Assembly (NCBI RefSeq): GCF_000283155.1
Contig: NW_004454217.1
Coordinates: 5,954,494-6,018,493, forward strand
Origin: Ceratotherium simum simum
Taxonomy: Eukaryota; Chordata; Mammalia; Perissodactyla; Rhinocerotidae
DNA length: 64,000 nucleotides
Direction: 5' to 3'
Shown: piece by piece, positions 1 to 13,540 of the stretch
Numbering within the stretch: the first letter of the stretch is position 1
Layout of the letters: each line of letters starts with the position of its first letter
Notes under the pieces: model-generated
The model's database searches: none
Told to the model about the DNA's origin: nothing
What the model saw: only the letters and a program-made list of their open reading frames with translations
Translations under genes and position numbers: made by a program

Positions 1-3000
1 TTTTTCTGTCCTTCAAATCGCTTCCCACCCCACGAATGGCTTCTCTTCTCCTCCAAGTCCAGGGCACATATGTACCTCTTCCACTAAGCCTTTCTGCACA
101 GCTCTTGCAGCCACAGACTGTTCCAGAAGTCCCAAACCCACCTACACTGCAGCATCCGATTATTACTTACTCAAGTGCAGTCTTGGGTCGTTTTCCATAC
201 TGATAAGGTTTGTTTCCCCAGTTAGCCTGGAAGTGTGCATTCAGGGGCTCACCTAGCCAGGGCTGGACTCTCAGAGGCTCTAAGGGATATTTACTGTTCT
301 CAGATAATGACCCACACCCCAAAAAGCAAAAAAAACAGATGACCACCTTTCATGCTCAGACTCTGAAGAGAGTATTCATCCGTCTCCACCAGAGTGGGAC
401 TCTCCGTAAAAGATTGGAAGAATGTGTGTGTGTACGTGCCTGTTTGTAGCTGTGTGTCTATTTTTGAGGGTATAAATATATTAATAACTATCATTTATTA
501 GATGCCAACTGAGCACCAAGAACTTAATATTCTCCTTGCATCCTCACAACAGCCCAGTGAGGAAAATGTTATTGTGGTATCTCTGATTAATAAATTTGTT
601 ACAAGCTAGTCGTGGGTGTGACATGAGACTTTCTGATTCATTTTCTCTTTGGAGATGTTTGGTGATTTTAACAGCTAGGATAACACTTGACCACTTTTAT
701 GAGATTACACTGTAATTCAGACTAAGTGATGCATGATGACCAAACTTACTAAGAAAAATACAAATGCATTTCTGCATTTAAATATTTTTAATGAGTGGTA
801 ATATTACTCGTATGCAGCTCTAAGTCAAATGATTTTACTAAAAGAAAATGCTAACTTGAGTAACTGTTAGATCATGAAAAATAAATCTTGAGCAAAAAGC
901 AAAATAATAAAAATAATAATCATGTTCGTTACAAATAGGTATTTGATGTGCTTTGGTAGCTTATCCTAAACTTTCCCTTAAGAACATAAGTTACTACATG
1001 CCTTGGTTGCTACACTAATACTCAAGGAAATAAAGAGACTTGCTCAGGGTCACACAAGCTCAGTCTCTTGACTCGCTTTGTCTACCTCTAGCCCGACAGA
1101 GAAAGTCGCTGCCCTCCGTGTGGGCCCGAGCTGGGGCCTGGGCTCCTTGCAATTCAGGTTGGAAATCCCCAGGAAACAGTCCTCATAAGTCAACCCTTAG
1201 CCAGGAGCAAATGAGGATGAATCTTTCAAAAGGAGATGCTATTCCAGAGCTCACATCAGGGCTGTTGCTGATTGACTCTCACTTCCTTTCTGGACCTGAG
1301 CACGTTTCACAACAAAGGATTCTCTAAGAGTGAAGATTCCAAAAAGTACCTGGAAAAGAGCCCCTGACAGTCACGGGGTGGTCACCAGGCGAACACTCCA
1401 CCTACCACATCCTTAGAAATAATGACACCTCCGAGGTGTTTGGTTTCTGTTGTCCTGGCAACGGCCATCTCTAAGCAGTCCCTCTCCCGGCACATCTGAA
1501 AGAAGAGAAGTAAAGGGATGGGGTGAGAGGGTTGACCGAGATCTCTCCCCATCTGAAGTGAAAGTTGGTTGAGATTTATCTGGGGAGAAGGTGAAGATTT
1601 AAACCGCCCTGGAAGGACTGTTTATATTTGTTTGTTTTACATTCCTCTCATCCTCTAGGTGTTCAAGGAAGCAGGCACAGCCCCTGGTGCAGTTCTACCC
1701 ACAGGGGAGGCATTCAAGCCACATCTGTGGATTGGATGGACTAGAGTGACATGATTTTAAGGAGGTTGCAAGATTTTTTTCCCTCAATTGTTTTACAGAT
1801 GACGAAACAGACACAGAGAGGTTAAATTACTCTCCCAAAGTCACAAAGCAGCTTAACCACTGAGCCCCGTCCTCAAGCTCCTGACCGACGTCTGCTCCAG
1901 CGATCTTCCCAGGAAGAGCCTACTCGCCTGAGGGTTTGCACAGGGTCCTCTGTCCCCCTGCTTTGCCTGGGCCAGGCTCCACAGGAGACACTGCCGCTTT
2001 GTGTCACCCTCCTTGGCACAAGATGAAATCAGGTGGTCCCCATTCTTCCTGTTCCACTCTGCCAAGTCTATCCAAACATATTTCCTGTGCACAAAGCCAG
2101 CTCGCCAATTATCTGCTCCAATTAAGGAGTGTGAGCTGTGGTTAATTCAGTCACTCCAGCGGGGTGACCAAGGCGAACGGTGGGCTGGCCCTGCTGACTG
2201 CAGGCCCCTTGGTGGCCCCGGCCGTGCTCTTTCCTGTGGCATTCTTCCCCAGCCCCCAGGTGGCCACTGTGGTTTCTTCACCTCCCCTCTCCTTCCTTTC
2301 TGAGTCCCTGAAGTTCCAGAACGGCGCTTTGCCCTGCTTCCCCCTCGATCAACAGACAGTTCTGTCCTAATTCTGTGTCCTCTGATTAACTAATGTGTAT
2401 AGAGTCATCGGTGGTAGATCATGGATTAACACTGAGCTCTCCCACAGATAGTAAGCTCTCAAATAACATCGCACATGAGGCATCTTCTGCATTTATGCCC
2501 AAAGCCAGGCTTGACACAGATGGATATAAAAATCATGCCTATTTTCCTTTAACACTCAGACTCCAAACACTCAGCCCTCTATTGCCAGTGCTTTCTGCCT
2601 CTTAGCACTAAAGCAAAGAAGGCAGACAAAGGCTGAATGTGTATTAGTCTGATCAGTTAGGGCAATGGACACTGTGAAGACCAATGCCCTCCTCCCCACT
2701 TTGTGGAACAAATATTATGGTCTCATGATGAAATGTATAGGTAATATAACCTACCTATACGTTCCTTCTCAGAAATAAAATCAGCATAATGTCTTGGCTG
2801 GAAAGACTCAAAGGAGAAATAAAAGGGAGGTAACTTATCATAAAGTGATATATATTTCAATATGGAATCCTTGGGCCCAACTACCTTAGAAGATAAAACC
2901 AAGGAAGCAAATGCTATAATTATTCATACACTCACCACGAATGGGACAACTATAAACGTGGATCAATACAGGTGTGTTATGTTGCATACAGCTGGTGTTG

Positions 3001-4789
3001 CCATTGGAGATGTAATTTTGCAAATGGTGAACAAATCCTGATAAGTTCTAAAAAAAAAAGTACAAGATTTTTTGTTTCACATGGCAGTTGCATTCCTGGA
3101 AAATTAATGTGTCTGAAACCGTGCAAAAAATACATCTTGTTTATATGTAATATATAGTTAGGTTTAAGGCAGCGGTAATTATAAACATTCTGTTGCTGTT
3201 GTTGTTGTTTTAAATCCACATGAACATCTGGGACCAGACATCCCAGGCTCTTGTCTACTAAATACAAGTAGTGTTCCCATTTATTGTGACAACAAAAAAA
3301 TACAACCTCCTCCCAAAAAAATTTTCCAAAATGCTCCTAGAGGGTAGTACTGTGCCCTCCATCTCATAGAAAGTCGTTCCATTAGCAATTACCTTTGACC
3401 CCTACTAACAGAGTCTTCAAGTGACAGTAGCTTAAACAAGACAGGGGTTTGTTTTTCTCTCAAGTAAAATAAATCTGGAAGCAGGCAGTCTTGGGCTGGT
3501 TTGTCCAAGGCTCCTATCTTTTCTGCTCTAACATCCCTAGCATTGATTTCTGTCTTCAAGTTCATGGTCATGAAATGGCTGCTGGAGCTTCAGCTATTGT
3601 GCCTGTGATCTAGGTAAGGAGAAGAAAGAGCAGAGGGAGTTAGGAAGAGCAAAGCCACCTAATAGATGAATAAGGTTCCTTTAAGAGTGTTCCTGGAAGT
3701 TTCATTCAACAACTCCCTTTATATCTCATTGGCTACCCCTGTCCTTAAAGCCGGACTGGAAATGTAATTTTTTTAGTTAGTTGCATTGCTGTCTCTAATA
3801 GTATTGGGTTCTCTAGTGAAGAAGCAGAGTGAGTGAACATTGCAGAGACAGCCAGCCATCTCTACCACATTGTTTTATCCACTGACAATGTCCAGGGAAC
3901 CTGCCGAAGCCCCAAATGCAAATTCAATACAGAGGTCCTAAGAGAGGTAAGCAATCTTTTGGGTTGTGTGACTCAGGGTCTCAAGCTTGTATGGGCTTCA
4001 ACTTTTTGTCTGCTATTCCATGCAAGAGAGCAGAGTGAAGCCTCATCACAAGGCTAAATCTGGCACTGAACATCTGGGGACAGCAGACCAACCTGAGAAG
4101 AGGCTCAGAACCCCAAATCTGCCTGAGCGTCTAGAGTGAGAGATCAAGATGCCAATGGTTTAGCATTTGACATTAGTCATTCAAATGGTTGTATATGTGT
4201 GTGTTTTCCAGAGTTCATGCCCTCCCCCTAGAATTTTCCAAGGGGGTTCTGTTCAGTTTCACAAACGTGTATTTCATCTACTACATTTCTCCTCCTATGG
4301 GCCAGGATGCAAGATGAAGCCAGTAAAGGCCCTTCCCTGGAGAGCTTACAGTCTGGGCATGGCAGGTGAGAGGGGATGGAGGGGGCTGCAGCGATGGGCC
4401 ACTGCACTCTAAAGTGGTCAGCGCAGTGGAAAGGGATGCGCTGGGCATTGTCTGTCCGCAAGAGCCAGCACAGTGCTGTACCCAGTCAGTGCTCAACAAA
4501 TAGTTGTATTTTGACTTGTCATTCTTTTCTTTGATGTTGGAGAGCAATCTGTTCTCTTCCAAGCTGAGTCTTCCTGGGCAGAGGAGTTACTCACGGTGGC
4601 TTCTATTGCTGAATGCTCTGTTTTCCCTTCCGTTTCATTCAGTCAACTATGCCCTAGAAAAAGTTCCTGAAATACGTTTTTATTTTCAACCTTGCAGAAA
4701 TCCTTCTTGGGTTGAAGCCATGCCAAAACTCTTGGAACTGGGAAATATCAGAGATATGCAAAGATCATAAAAATAATCTCTGTACTTGG
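1..4789. other. intergenic DNA with scattered old repeat fragments, no gene seen
   Basis: No open frame here looks like a known protein. Weak MIR-like pieces occur near 480-600 (antisense), 930-1070 and 1785-1865 (GATGACGAAACAGACACAGA, a MIR core word, antisense). A dispersed-repeat-like segment lies near 3390-3600 (CTTAAACAAGACAGGGGTTTG), family not assigned. An L2-like antisense fragment lies at about 4280-4360. The stretch 2000-2370 is relatively GC-rich but shows no splice-bounded exon that I can support. Confidence 0.5.
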
Positions 4790-5110
4790 AAATTCCTAAT
4801 TCTTCCATAGCCTCAAAATCCCTCCAGAGGGCAATTTGGCAACAATTTTCAAAGTTTTAATGAAACTTTCATACCATATGACCCAGCAATTCTTTTTCCA
4901 AGAATTTACACCGAGAAAATAATGAAGGATATACACAAAGATATAAAAATAAGAATATTTGTCAGATGCTGGTTTATAATCCTGAAAGATTTGAAACCAA
5001 CTAGATGTGGTTGTTTCCAGTGTTTTCTAACCAATAATAAGAGATCAATGAATAAGTATAGCACATTCCAAAGAACAACACATTGCATCCACTTGAAATG
5101 ATTCATTGGA
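4790..5110 (+). mobile_element. old L1 fragment, sense
   Basis: Carries the L1 3'-end words CATATGACCCAGCAATTC and GAAACCAACTAGATGTGG in a heavily mutated form, as in L1M-type elements. Confidence 0.75.
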
Positions 5111-5225
5111 CAATTGTATATTGATTACCTGCTCAGGCACTGTTGTAAATAGAAGGATACATTAGTGAATAAAACAGACAATGTGGATCTCACATTCTGG
5201 TTACGTGCCATAACTGTATTTATTG
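5111..5225 (-). mobile_element. L2 fragment, antisense
   Basis: GATTACCTGCTCAGGCACTG followed by GAATAAAACAGACAATGTGG is a diverged antisense L2 3' end. Confidence 0.6.
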
Positions 5226-5284
5226 ACATGAAAATATATTTAGGATATACATATCATTAAATGAAAAAAGGCAAGTTAAAAAAT

Positions 5285-5400
5285 TATTATATTATTAATA
5301 ACTAACATTTATATAGCATTTATTATGTGCCAAACATCATGCTAGAAGCTTTACATATATTAAGTCATTTTATCTGTATAAGAATCCAGTATGATCCAAT
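5285..5400 (-). mobile_element. MIR fragment, antisense
   Basis: TAATAACTAACATTTATATAG, then TTATGTGCCAAACATCATGC and TTTACATATATTAAGTCATT, follow the antisense MIR 3' half. Confidence 0.6.
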
Positions 5401-6779
5401 ACTGTTTAAAGATATTTTTTATATTCATTACTATTTTGTTGAACAAGACAGGCACAAGTATAATAATAAACAACTGTTTTCTTTCTCCCACATTTACTCC
5501 AAACCTCCTCTCTGGATTTGTCCTTTTCCCACCCCGGATGAAACCTTAGGCAAGTCTCCAAGCTTTTCTGCTCCCCTTCAGTCAGTTGGGCAGTCTTACT
5601 GCAATAATTAGAATGCCTGGTCCAATCTGAACTTCTTTCCACTTAGAGGGAATCTCCTCCTTCAGGCCAGTCTGCTGTGAGCTTGGAACCCTGAAAAGGT
5701 TAGTGGTTGCCGTCTTCCCTCTCATAACTCCTATTCTTCCTTCATCTCTGACCCCTCAAGCCTGGCCCCTGGGATGGGACTGGGGGAAGGGTGGTCTTCC
5801 TTTGCAGGCACAGTCCTGGACCACAGTCCTGGACCATCATTGGTTCCCGCGGGTGTGGCAGATGCACCTTTGCAGCCTCTTTCTCTGGCAGGTGCCTTTG
5901 CAGGTTGCTCCCAAGATTCTTTGTCAAGGATGCTGTCTCTCTTCCAGCTGGAAGGTTTCAGTTTTCCCCTCAGCCCATGGGGTTTCCAGCAGTCTCTCTT
6001 ACACTAACCCTCTCCTTTGGGCCCTTTGCCCTTCCACTCAGGAGTCCTCTTGTGTGGTTCCCTTTTAAAATAACTCCCTCCTCGGATCTGCATGGCCCCT
6101 GGTGAAGCTCGTGCTTCTTTGCCCGCCACTGTGGAAGTGCAGCCCTTCCTTCTGCTGTCAGACGGGCTTAGGTCCAGCCACAGTCTCTCACCAGTGGGCC
6201 TCTCTTGGGAAAAGGCGAACACCAGTCCCCAAACTCCAGGAGGCACATGTCTAGCTCTCTGAATGGGTCTCTGAAGGCCTCTCACTTGGCTTGGGATGAG
6301 GGATGCACTTCCCCCTCTGCCTCTGGGAGGTGAGAGAGCCCACCAACAAGGCTTTCCACAAAATTATCTCTCACTACTCTTCAACCCTCATTTTATAAGC
6401 TGGAGGGGTGATTGCTTAATGCTGCCAGAGCCTGTTTCATAATCTCTCAGTCTACCCTGCATAGGAGGCATAGGAGTCATAGCACCTCAATTTAGATATT
6501 TAGGATGTGGGATCCTTGGGCACCTATTGTATTGTTATCAACCTGTAGGGCTTCAGCCAAAAGTAAGCAGAAAGAGTCCCATTTTAACATCCTGTTACAT
6601 ACATATATACATGCACATATCTGAAGGTTTCACTTCAAAATGTTATCAGTTATCTTCGGGTCATGGAGTTATTTTCCTCTTTTTTGTTCATCTGTACTTT
6701 ATCTGTACCTGCATTGAACACATATTAAAAGAAAACCTATTCTTAAAAGGAAAATATTCTTCCTTAAAAAAAAAAAGAG
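5401..6779. other. non-repetitive intergenic stretch, no gene seen
   Basis: Contains a small local duplication of CAGTCCTGGACCA (about 5812-5837) and a more GC-rich block at 5700-6300. The overlapping open frames there have no recognisable motif, codon pattern or splice signals that I would defend as a gene. Confidence 0.4.
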
Positions 6780-8435
6780 TCTAGACACATACCTTGCACT
6801 CTTCACAAAAATTAACTTAAAATGGATCACAGATCTAAATGTAAAGCACAAACTGCAAAACTCCTGGAAGATAACATAGGAAAAAAGCTAGATGAGCGTG
6901 GCAATGACTTTTTACATAGAACATCAAAGGCACAATCCATGAAAGAAATAACTGATAAGCTGGACTGAATTAAAATTAAAATCTTCTGCTCTGTGAAAGA
7001 CGATGTCAAGAGAATGAGAAGAAAAGCCACAGACTGGGAGAAAATATTTACAAAAGACACATCTGATAAAGAACTGTTATCCAAAATACACAAAGAACTC
7101 TTAAAACTCAACTATAAGAAAACAAACAACTTAATTAAAAACTGGGCACTTCAGCCCGGTGGTGTAGTAGTTAAGTTCACATGCTTCACTTTGGCGGCCC
7201 ACAATTTGTGGGTTCAGATACCAGGCGCAGACCTACATACCACTCATCAATCCATGCTGTGGCGGCGTCCTACATACAAAATAGAGGAAGATTGGCACTG
7301 ATGTTAGCTCAGGGACAATCTTCCTCAAGCAAAAAGAGGAAGATTGTCAATAGATGTTAGCTCAGGGCCAATCTTCCTCACCAAAAAAAAAAAAAAAAAA
7401 AAACAGAGGGCCCTTAACAGACACTTCACCAAAGAAGAAATACAGCCACGAGATACATTTGCCACATAAAATGGCAAATAAGCATATGAAAAGATGCTCC
7501 ACATCATATGTCATTAGGGAAATGCAAATTAAAACAAGATACCAATACACCCCTATTAGAATGGCCAAAATCTGGAACATTGACATCAAATGCTAGAGAG
7601 AATGTGCAGCAACAGGACCTTTCTTTCATCGCTGGTGGGAATGCAAAATGGTACTGCAACTTCGGAAGACAGTTTGCAGGTTTCTTACCAACCTAAACAA
7701 ACAGTAACTATACGATCCAGCAATTGAGTTCCTTGGTATTTACCCAAAGGAGTTGAAAACTTATGTCCACACAAAAATCTGCACAAGAACATTTATAGCA
7801 ACTTTATTCATAACTGCCAAAATTTGGAAGCAACCAAGATGTCCTTCAGCAGGTGAATGGATAAGTAAACTGTGGTACATCTAGACAATGGACTATTATT
7901 CAACACTAAAAAGAAATGAGCTATCAATCCATGAAAAGACATGGAGGAAGTTTAAGTGCATACTTCTAAGTGAAAGAAGCCAATCTGAAAAAGCTACATA
8001 GCTGTATGATTCCAACTATAATGCATTTTGGAAAGGCAAAACTATAGAGACAGTCAAAAGATCAGTGGTTGCCAGGGGTTGGTGTGGGGGGAAGGGATTA
8101 ACAGGCAGAGCACAGAGGATTTTGAGGGCAGTGAAAATACTCTGTATGAATCTATAACAATGGATACATGTCATTATAAATTTGTCCAAACCCATAGAAT
8201 GTACAACACCAAGAATGAACCCTAAAGTAAACTATGGACTTTGGGTGATTATGATGTGTCAACGTAGGTTCATCAACTGTTACAAACGTATCACTCTGTG
8301 GGGGATGTTGATAATGGGGAAAGCTATGCATGTGATGGGGCAGGGGCTATATGGGAAATCTCTGTTGCTTCCTCTCAATTTTGCTGTGAACCTAAAACTG
8401 CTCTAAAACAATAAAGTCTTTAAAAAAGGGAAAAT
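6780..8435 (+). mobile_element. L1 3' portion, sense, split by an ERE insertion
   Basis: ORF2 3'-end reading remnants (AAACTCCTGGAAGATAACAT; AGACTGGGAGAAAATATTTAC; CTATTAGAATGGCCAAAATC; CAGCAATTGAGTTCCTTGG) continue to a 3' UTR ending in AATAAAGTCTTTAAAAAA. Positions 7150-7403 are an inserted ERE. The element is 5'-truncated, with stops and frameshifts, and is not functional. Confidence 0.9.
7150..7403 (+). mobile_element. ERE-type SINE inserted in an L1
   Basis: CAGCCCGGTGGTGTAGTAG head with GTTAAGTTCACATGC, CCATGCTGTGGCGGCGTCC centre, two copies of the ATGTTAGCTCAGGG tail unit, and a long A-run. L1 sequence continues on both sides. Confidence 0.92.
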
Positions 8436-8454
8436 ATTCTTCAATAAAAAATGT

Positions 8455-9000
8455 TTATGTACACACATTTATTTTCTATTTTCTTCTTGAGTCAGTTTCA
8501 GTAATTCGTGTCTTTCTAGGAATGTGTATTTCATCTAAGTTATCTAATTAATGGCATGCTGTTGTTCAAGTATGTCTTTATAATTCTTTTAATTTCTGTA
8601 AGGTTGGTAGCAATGTCCCTATTTCACTCCTGATTTCAGTAATTTATGTCTTCTCTCTTTTTTTGTGTGGTCAGTCAAGCTAAAAGTTTGTCTATTTTCT
8701 TAATTTTTTCAAAGAGCCAACTTTTTATTTCATTGTTTTTCTCTATTGGTTTTCTATTTTATTTATTTCCACTCTTATTTTTATTATTTCATTTCTTCCA
8801 CTTATTTTGGGTTTAGTTTGCTCTTCTTTTTCTAGTTTCTTAAGGTAGAAGTTTAGGTTATTGATTTGAATTCTCTCTTCTTTTGTAATATAGGCATTTA
8901 GCTATAAATTTCCCTCTTAGCACTGCCTTAGCTGCATCCTATAAGTTTTGGTACATTGAGTTTTTGTTTTATGCATTTATTTTCCTACTTTCACTTAAAA
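8455..9000 (-). mobile_element. old L1 ORF2 fragment, antisense
   Basis: TTCAAAGAGCCAACTTTTTA is the complement of the L1 ORF2 segment encoding a KSWFFEK-like motif. Surrounding TTTATTTCATTG and CTTAGCTGCATCCTATAAG words are typical of antisense L1. Confidence 0.85.
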
Positions 9001-9349
9001 GTGAAACTTTTAAGGAAGCTTAGTTGATCACACTCAAATTAATGTAACTGGAGGATATTCTATATTAAATCCACACAATAATGCCCTTTTGATAGTGTCC
9101 TATCCTGCCAGGATATTTTGGTTGTCCAGGCTCCCCTTAGGATTGGTTTGAACAATGGGTGCTGTTTTACATAGCTATTTGCTGCTTAAAATTGCTCTCA
9201 GGGAGGGCTTCAAACCCCCTTTCTGTTCACTGGTTCACATGGCTGTAGCAAGCTACCTCTTCAGTACTAAAATACAGGCAAATCTCCCATGTAACAAAAG
9301 CTTTAAAAACTTAAATGCATTTTTATGTACTTTCTTTTATTTTACCTTT

Positions 9350-9425
9350 TCATTCTTTCAGCAAATATTGAGTACCTACCATAGGCCAAGTAGCACACTA
9401 ATCCCTAGAGAGACGAAACTCTCAA
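9350..9425 (-). mobile_element. L2 fragment, antisense
   Basis: TTCTTTCAGCAAATATTGAG followed by TACCTACCATAGGCCAAG is an antisense L2 3' end. Confidence 0.55.
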
Positions 9426-12130
9426 GATTGTTTTTTTGCTTTGTTTTGTTTTTAGGTTTTTTTTTTGTTTATTTTTAACATTAGGGACCATATTAAAATA
9501 CTTTAATTAAATTCATGAACTTTAAATGTATAGCACATTGATCTATACTTGTAGAAATTTGGAAAAACTCTCCTTTAACCCTCATGCAGAGGATTCTCAT
9601 AAGGTACAGACACCTCAGAAATTAGACAATTTGTCAGTTACTTTCCACATTTACTTTATTTGTGCTACACAAGGGTGAAAAGTTTCATTTAGAATTTTTC
9701 ATAAGTAATCTCAACATTATAGATATATAAGGACATCACCTTCAGACTCGTGTACACCTATCCAATTTACAATAGTTAAATGCAAACTGTGAAGTGTACA
9801 GACCGGGAAACAGGCCACTATGTTGCAGTGTGATAGTGCCATAGTGCTAAGGGAGCACACAAGAGGGCTGCCTAGCTGGAGTTATCGAGTCAGAAAGGAA
9901 ATGACATCTATTGAGATCTGAAAGTGGCTTGGACGTCAGCCCCTGGAAAAGGCCAGGGGTGTGCAGCATCCTCTTATGTGCCACAAAAAGTATCACCCAG
10001 AGACCAGCAACTGGACTTGTCTAAAAAATACAGACACTATTTTAGCTCACACGGTGGCTGAACCCGTTGGAGTCTCTGATCTTGCAGCACTTCTACCCTT
10101 ATCCTGTAATCTCTGGAACTCCTGCCTACAGGTTCATCTCCACCACGTACTCTGGGGCCAACCATCCAAGGTCAAGGCATGGTGACCAGGAGTCCTGGGT
10201 CTGAGGGTGACTGATTCAGTGTGGAGTAGGCCTGGAAGCTGTCTTTTCTTTAATTTTATACTCTATGTTTCCCTGTGACCTAGTACTTGCTGATAAATGC
10301 AGTACCCTACAGCTTTTCAGCCCCAGCTCTGCAATCATCCCTTGCAAAACGAGTTCCTGATTCATGCTGGCTCATTCTCCTGGTATTTTTATCTACCCAG
10401 GTCTTGGCTAATTACTTGCCAATTGGTCCTCTAACCACCACTGTTCCCAGCTCAGCTAGGAGAGACCCTGTGGATCCTCATCTAGACCTGTGCCAGCACC
10501 TTTTTGTGGAGGTGAGTATAGGAGGAGCCATGACCTTCAACAAAGGACAGTCCTTAGAGGACAATTTGGATGACACTTGTGTTTTGTTAATCCTACCTTG
10601 TAAGTAACTGATCACTAATCTCATTTGGATGAATTGGCAGACACATTGCTATATGCCTGTCCCTCTCTCAACTAACTACTCCTACATGTCTATATGGATT
10701 CCTAGTCTTCACCTTCTCTAATCTGGCCCACCCCCCAACCCCCCATCCCAGTTTTGACAATTCCTGGGCCATCCCACAAGAGCCTATTTAACCACAGTTA
10801 AAGTCCTTAACTCAAGTACCAATAGTGTGGGTTTGTGTTTCAGGATCCTGAGAACAAGAGACCATGCAACAAAGATCTGAAACAAGGAAGAGGACAACAA
10901 AGATTTCTGTTCTCATTTACTGGTTGCAGGGTTAGCCAAAACAGCACATTTTAAAAAGAGGTGAATGTCATCATTGAATCCCTTTGATCATCCTCTTTGC
11001 ATCCATATCTCACCTCTAACTGCCTCGCCCCAAAGAGCTGGAACCACAAGGTACCTCACTGTGCCATGCTCCCCAGACTTGCCCAATTCAAGTTGCCCAC
11101 CCTTACTACCACCTCTCACATCTCCCAACAAGGCCCCCTATTCTCCAGTGCGTGGGATCCCTGCCCATTTTCAGGAGGACACTGGAGCCTCTCAACCCTC
11201 CTAAGGGTCTGCTATGTGCGAATATGGCGCTAGGCACTGGAGATGCAGAGGCAAACAGGACAAGCATCTGCCCTGCAGGAGGTTCAGTAGACGGTGGCAC
11301 ATTCCACTTGGCAGAACTGCTTGGATTTCCAATGGACTGTATCTGGGCAGTTTTGCAGGAGGTAAAGAGGCTTCCACCTGGTGGCCAGCCCTTTCTGGCG
11401 AGTCGGTCCCCTCAGTTGGCCTTCCTTTGCACAACTCTCTTCTTTGCCTCCCAAATGCACAGATTCTCTAAAAGCTCAAAGTTGTCCCCCTACTGTTCAG
11501 CAACAGAGGGCCCAGGCGTAAAGAAGCCCTTGTCTATGATTAAGTTGTTCATGGTTAATTATTTGTAAGGCCAAGCCTGCTCACGGAGCAAATTCAAATG
11601 TCATTTAACTAGCCTGGAGAATAGGTCACTATTCTGGAGATGTCTTGCTCCAGAAAAAACAAAACACAAAAAGAAAACCAAAGCCAGACTGGTCCTTGAA
11701 CAATATCTCCTTTTCCTCACCAAGTGGCAACTACTCTCATGAGAGGACCTGATAACTGTGCATTTTTGGATTGTAACAGGGGACAAGGTCTGAAAACACC
11801 GCTTCTCAACAATTGTGAAAAGACTTTCATGGGATAATTGGGGACATTTGAACACTGTCTAGATATTTGTCCTTACCTTTTAGATATACATAATGAAGTA
11901 TTTATGGATGGAATATGATGTCTGGAATTTGCTTTAAAATAATCCAGTGTGGGAGTAGGTAAAGAATGAGGGGGATATATCTGAGACAAGATTGGCCATA
12001 TGTTAATCATTGAAGCTGGGTTATAAATATATGAAAATTCATTATCCTGTTTTGTTTTGTTTTTTGTTTTTTTTTTGGGTCTTATTTTTGTGTTTGTTTG
12101 AGGACTTTTATTATAAAAAAGTTAAATAGA
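9426..12130. other. mostly non-repetitive intergenic stretch
   Basis: No gene is supported. A short L2-like antisense fragment lies at about 11205-11310 (GCGCTAGGCACTGGAGATGC). Several open frames of 60-140 codons here, the longest at 11152-11568, show no domain, and they overlap the L2 piece or one another. Confidence 0.4.
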
Positions 12131-12370
12131 GGGGCCGGCCCCGTGGTGCAAGCGGTTAAGTGCGCGCGCTCCGATGCAGCGGCCCCGGGTTCGCCAGTTC
12201 AGATCCCGGCCGCGCACCGACGCACTGCTTGGCAAGCCATGCTGTGGCAGCGTCCCACATAAAGTGGAGGAAGATGGGCATGGATGTTAGCCCAGGGCCA
12301 GTCTTCCTTGGCAAAAAAAGAGGAGGATTGGCAGATGTTAGCACAGGGCTGATCTCCTTACAAAAAAAAA
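12131..12370 (+). mobile_element. ERE-type SINE, little diverged
   Basis: Well-preserved head GGGGCCGGCCCCGTGGTGCA, AGCGGTTAAGTGCGCG box, GATCCCGGCC B-box region, CATAAAGTGGAGGAAGATGG centre, two tail units and an A-run. Flanked by an imperfect target-site duplication (GTTAAATAGA at 12121 and GTGAAATAGA after the A-run). The low divergence suggests a relatively recent insertion. Confidence 0.95.
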
Positions 12371-13540
12371 AGTGAAATAGAAAAAGACCAGTGCTTCTCA
12401 AGCTTCCATTTAGGTACCCTGACCACAAAGGAGAGCAAGAATACACACACACCAGGAGGATTTGGGGGATATAGTGTGAAGTAGCCGCAAAGCTATAAAA
12501 ATATTTCTTTGAATTTCTTATTTTACTTCAAAAATTGAGATGGATTTTCTTCTGCTAAATTGACATCTATTTTAAATGTAAAAAGTTTTAAATTACTTGG
12601 GTAGAAAGAGAAAATTGTCACAGCAAGCTGACAAAAGAGTTCCTCTCTTGTCTTGGCATATCCCTTGTTGGAACAGTTTCGTTGAAAAGATAAGGCTCTT
12701 ATAAGGTTGCCGGATGGCCTAATGTGGACAGAGACATGGGTAAACTGCTCTCCCTGAGAAATGAGCAGTAACTTGGGGTCTTGGGAGCTTTGAATTAAGG
12801 AGGAAATTGGGGATCAAGGGAAGAGGAAAGGAGACCCAGAATCACAGCAGGAGGCTGGAGCTAAGTAGAAGTGATAAGATGTTCCCCAGTCTTGAAAATG
12901 GCCAACATGCGTTGGAAGGTAAGGAATTCTAATATTCAACGTTAAGTGCTTGTCTGTGTCTTATTCGGTGCAACCCCTCCTTTCCTCCAAACCTTTAATA
13001 AAGCCTGTTGTGGCCATTGCCTTGAGTCATAGTGGTATTTGGGAGAGTGGAGAGATTGGAAAGCAAAATATCTTGTTGGGTCACACAGTGTATAAAAGGG
13101 GAACAGGCGTGGGAGGCAAAACACAGAGTGGAGATCAAGGAAAATCAGTGGAACTTTGGAGATGGCAAAAATAAACATAAAAATAGCAAAATAAAAGCTT
13201 CCCTGCCCAACCTAGCATGGGCAAGGGGGGAAGGTGCAACCTATGTCATTAGTTAATAGGCAAGATCTGATGTATGAAAGTTATTGATTTTGGAAAATAG
13301 GGAAAAATTGAAGAGGTTCAACATGCAGGTAATTTCTCGTGTTCCCATAATATATTTTCAGGACCTAGACTCATAGAAATAGATTATTACAGATGAGATG
13401 TGTTTATTCTTTGCATTATTAGCTCTACTAGAGAAATGCTTAGAATACCACTAAAGAACTGATCCTGCCCTACTTTTCAAGCTACTCTTGAGAGATACCT
13501 TAGAAAATGTGTTTTCTTACTGGGAGATCAAATAATCTAT

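Noticed and set aside
5703..6105. Cluster of overlapping open frames of 77-121 codons in a GC-richer block
   Set aside because: GC-rich sequence has fewer stops by chance. There are frames on both strands and none shows a domain.
11152..11568. 138-codon open frame in the intergenic region
   Set aside because: It overlaps an L2-like fragment, has no recognisable domain or splice-bounded structure, and competes with several other open frames of similar length.
12131..12200. tRNA-like start of the ERE copies, as a possible tRNA gene
   Set aside because: Only a degenerate tRNA-derived head with A/B-box-like words. No cloverleaf can be closed, and SINE body and A-tail follow.
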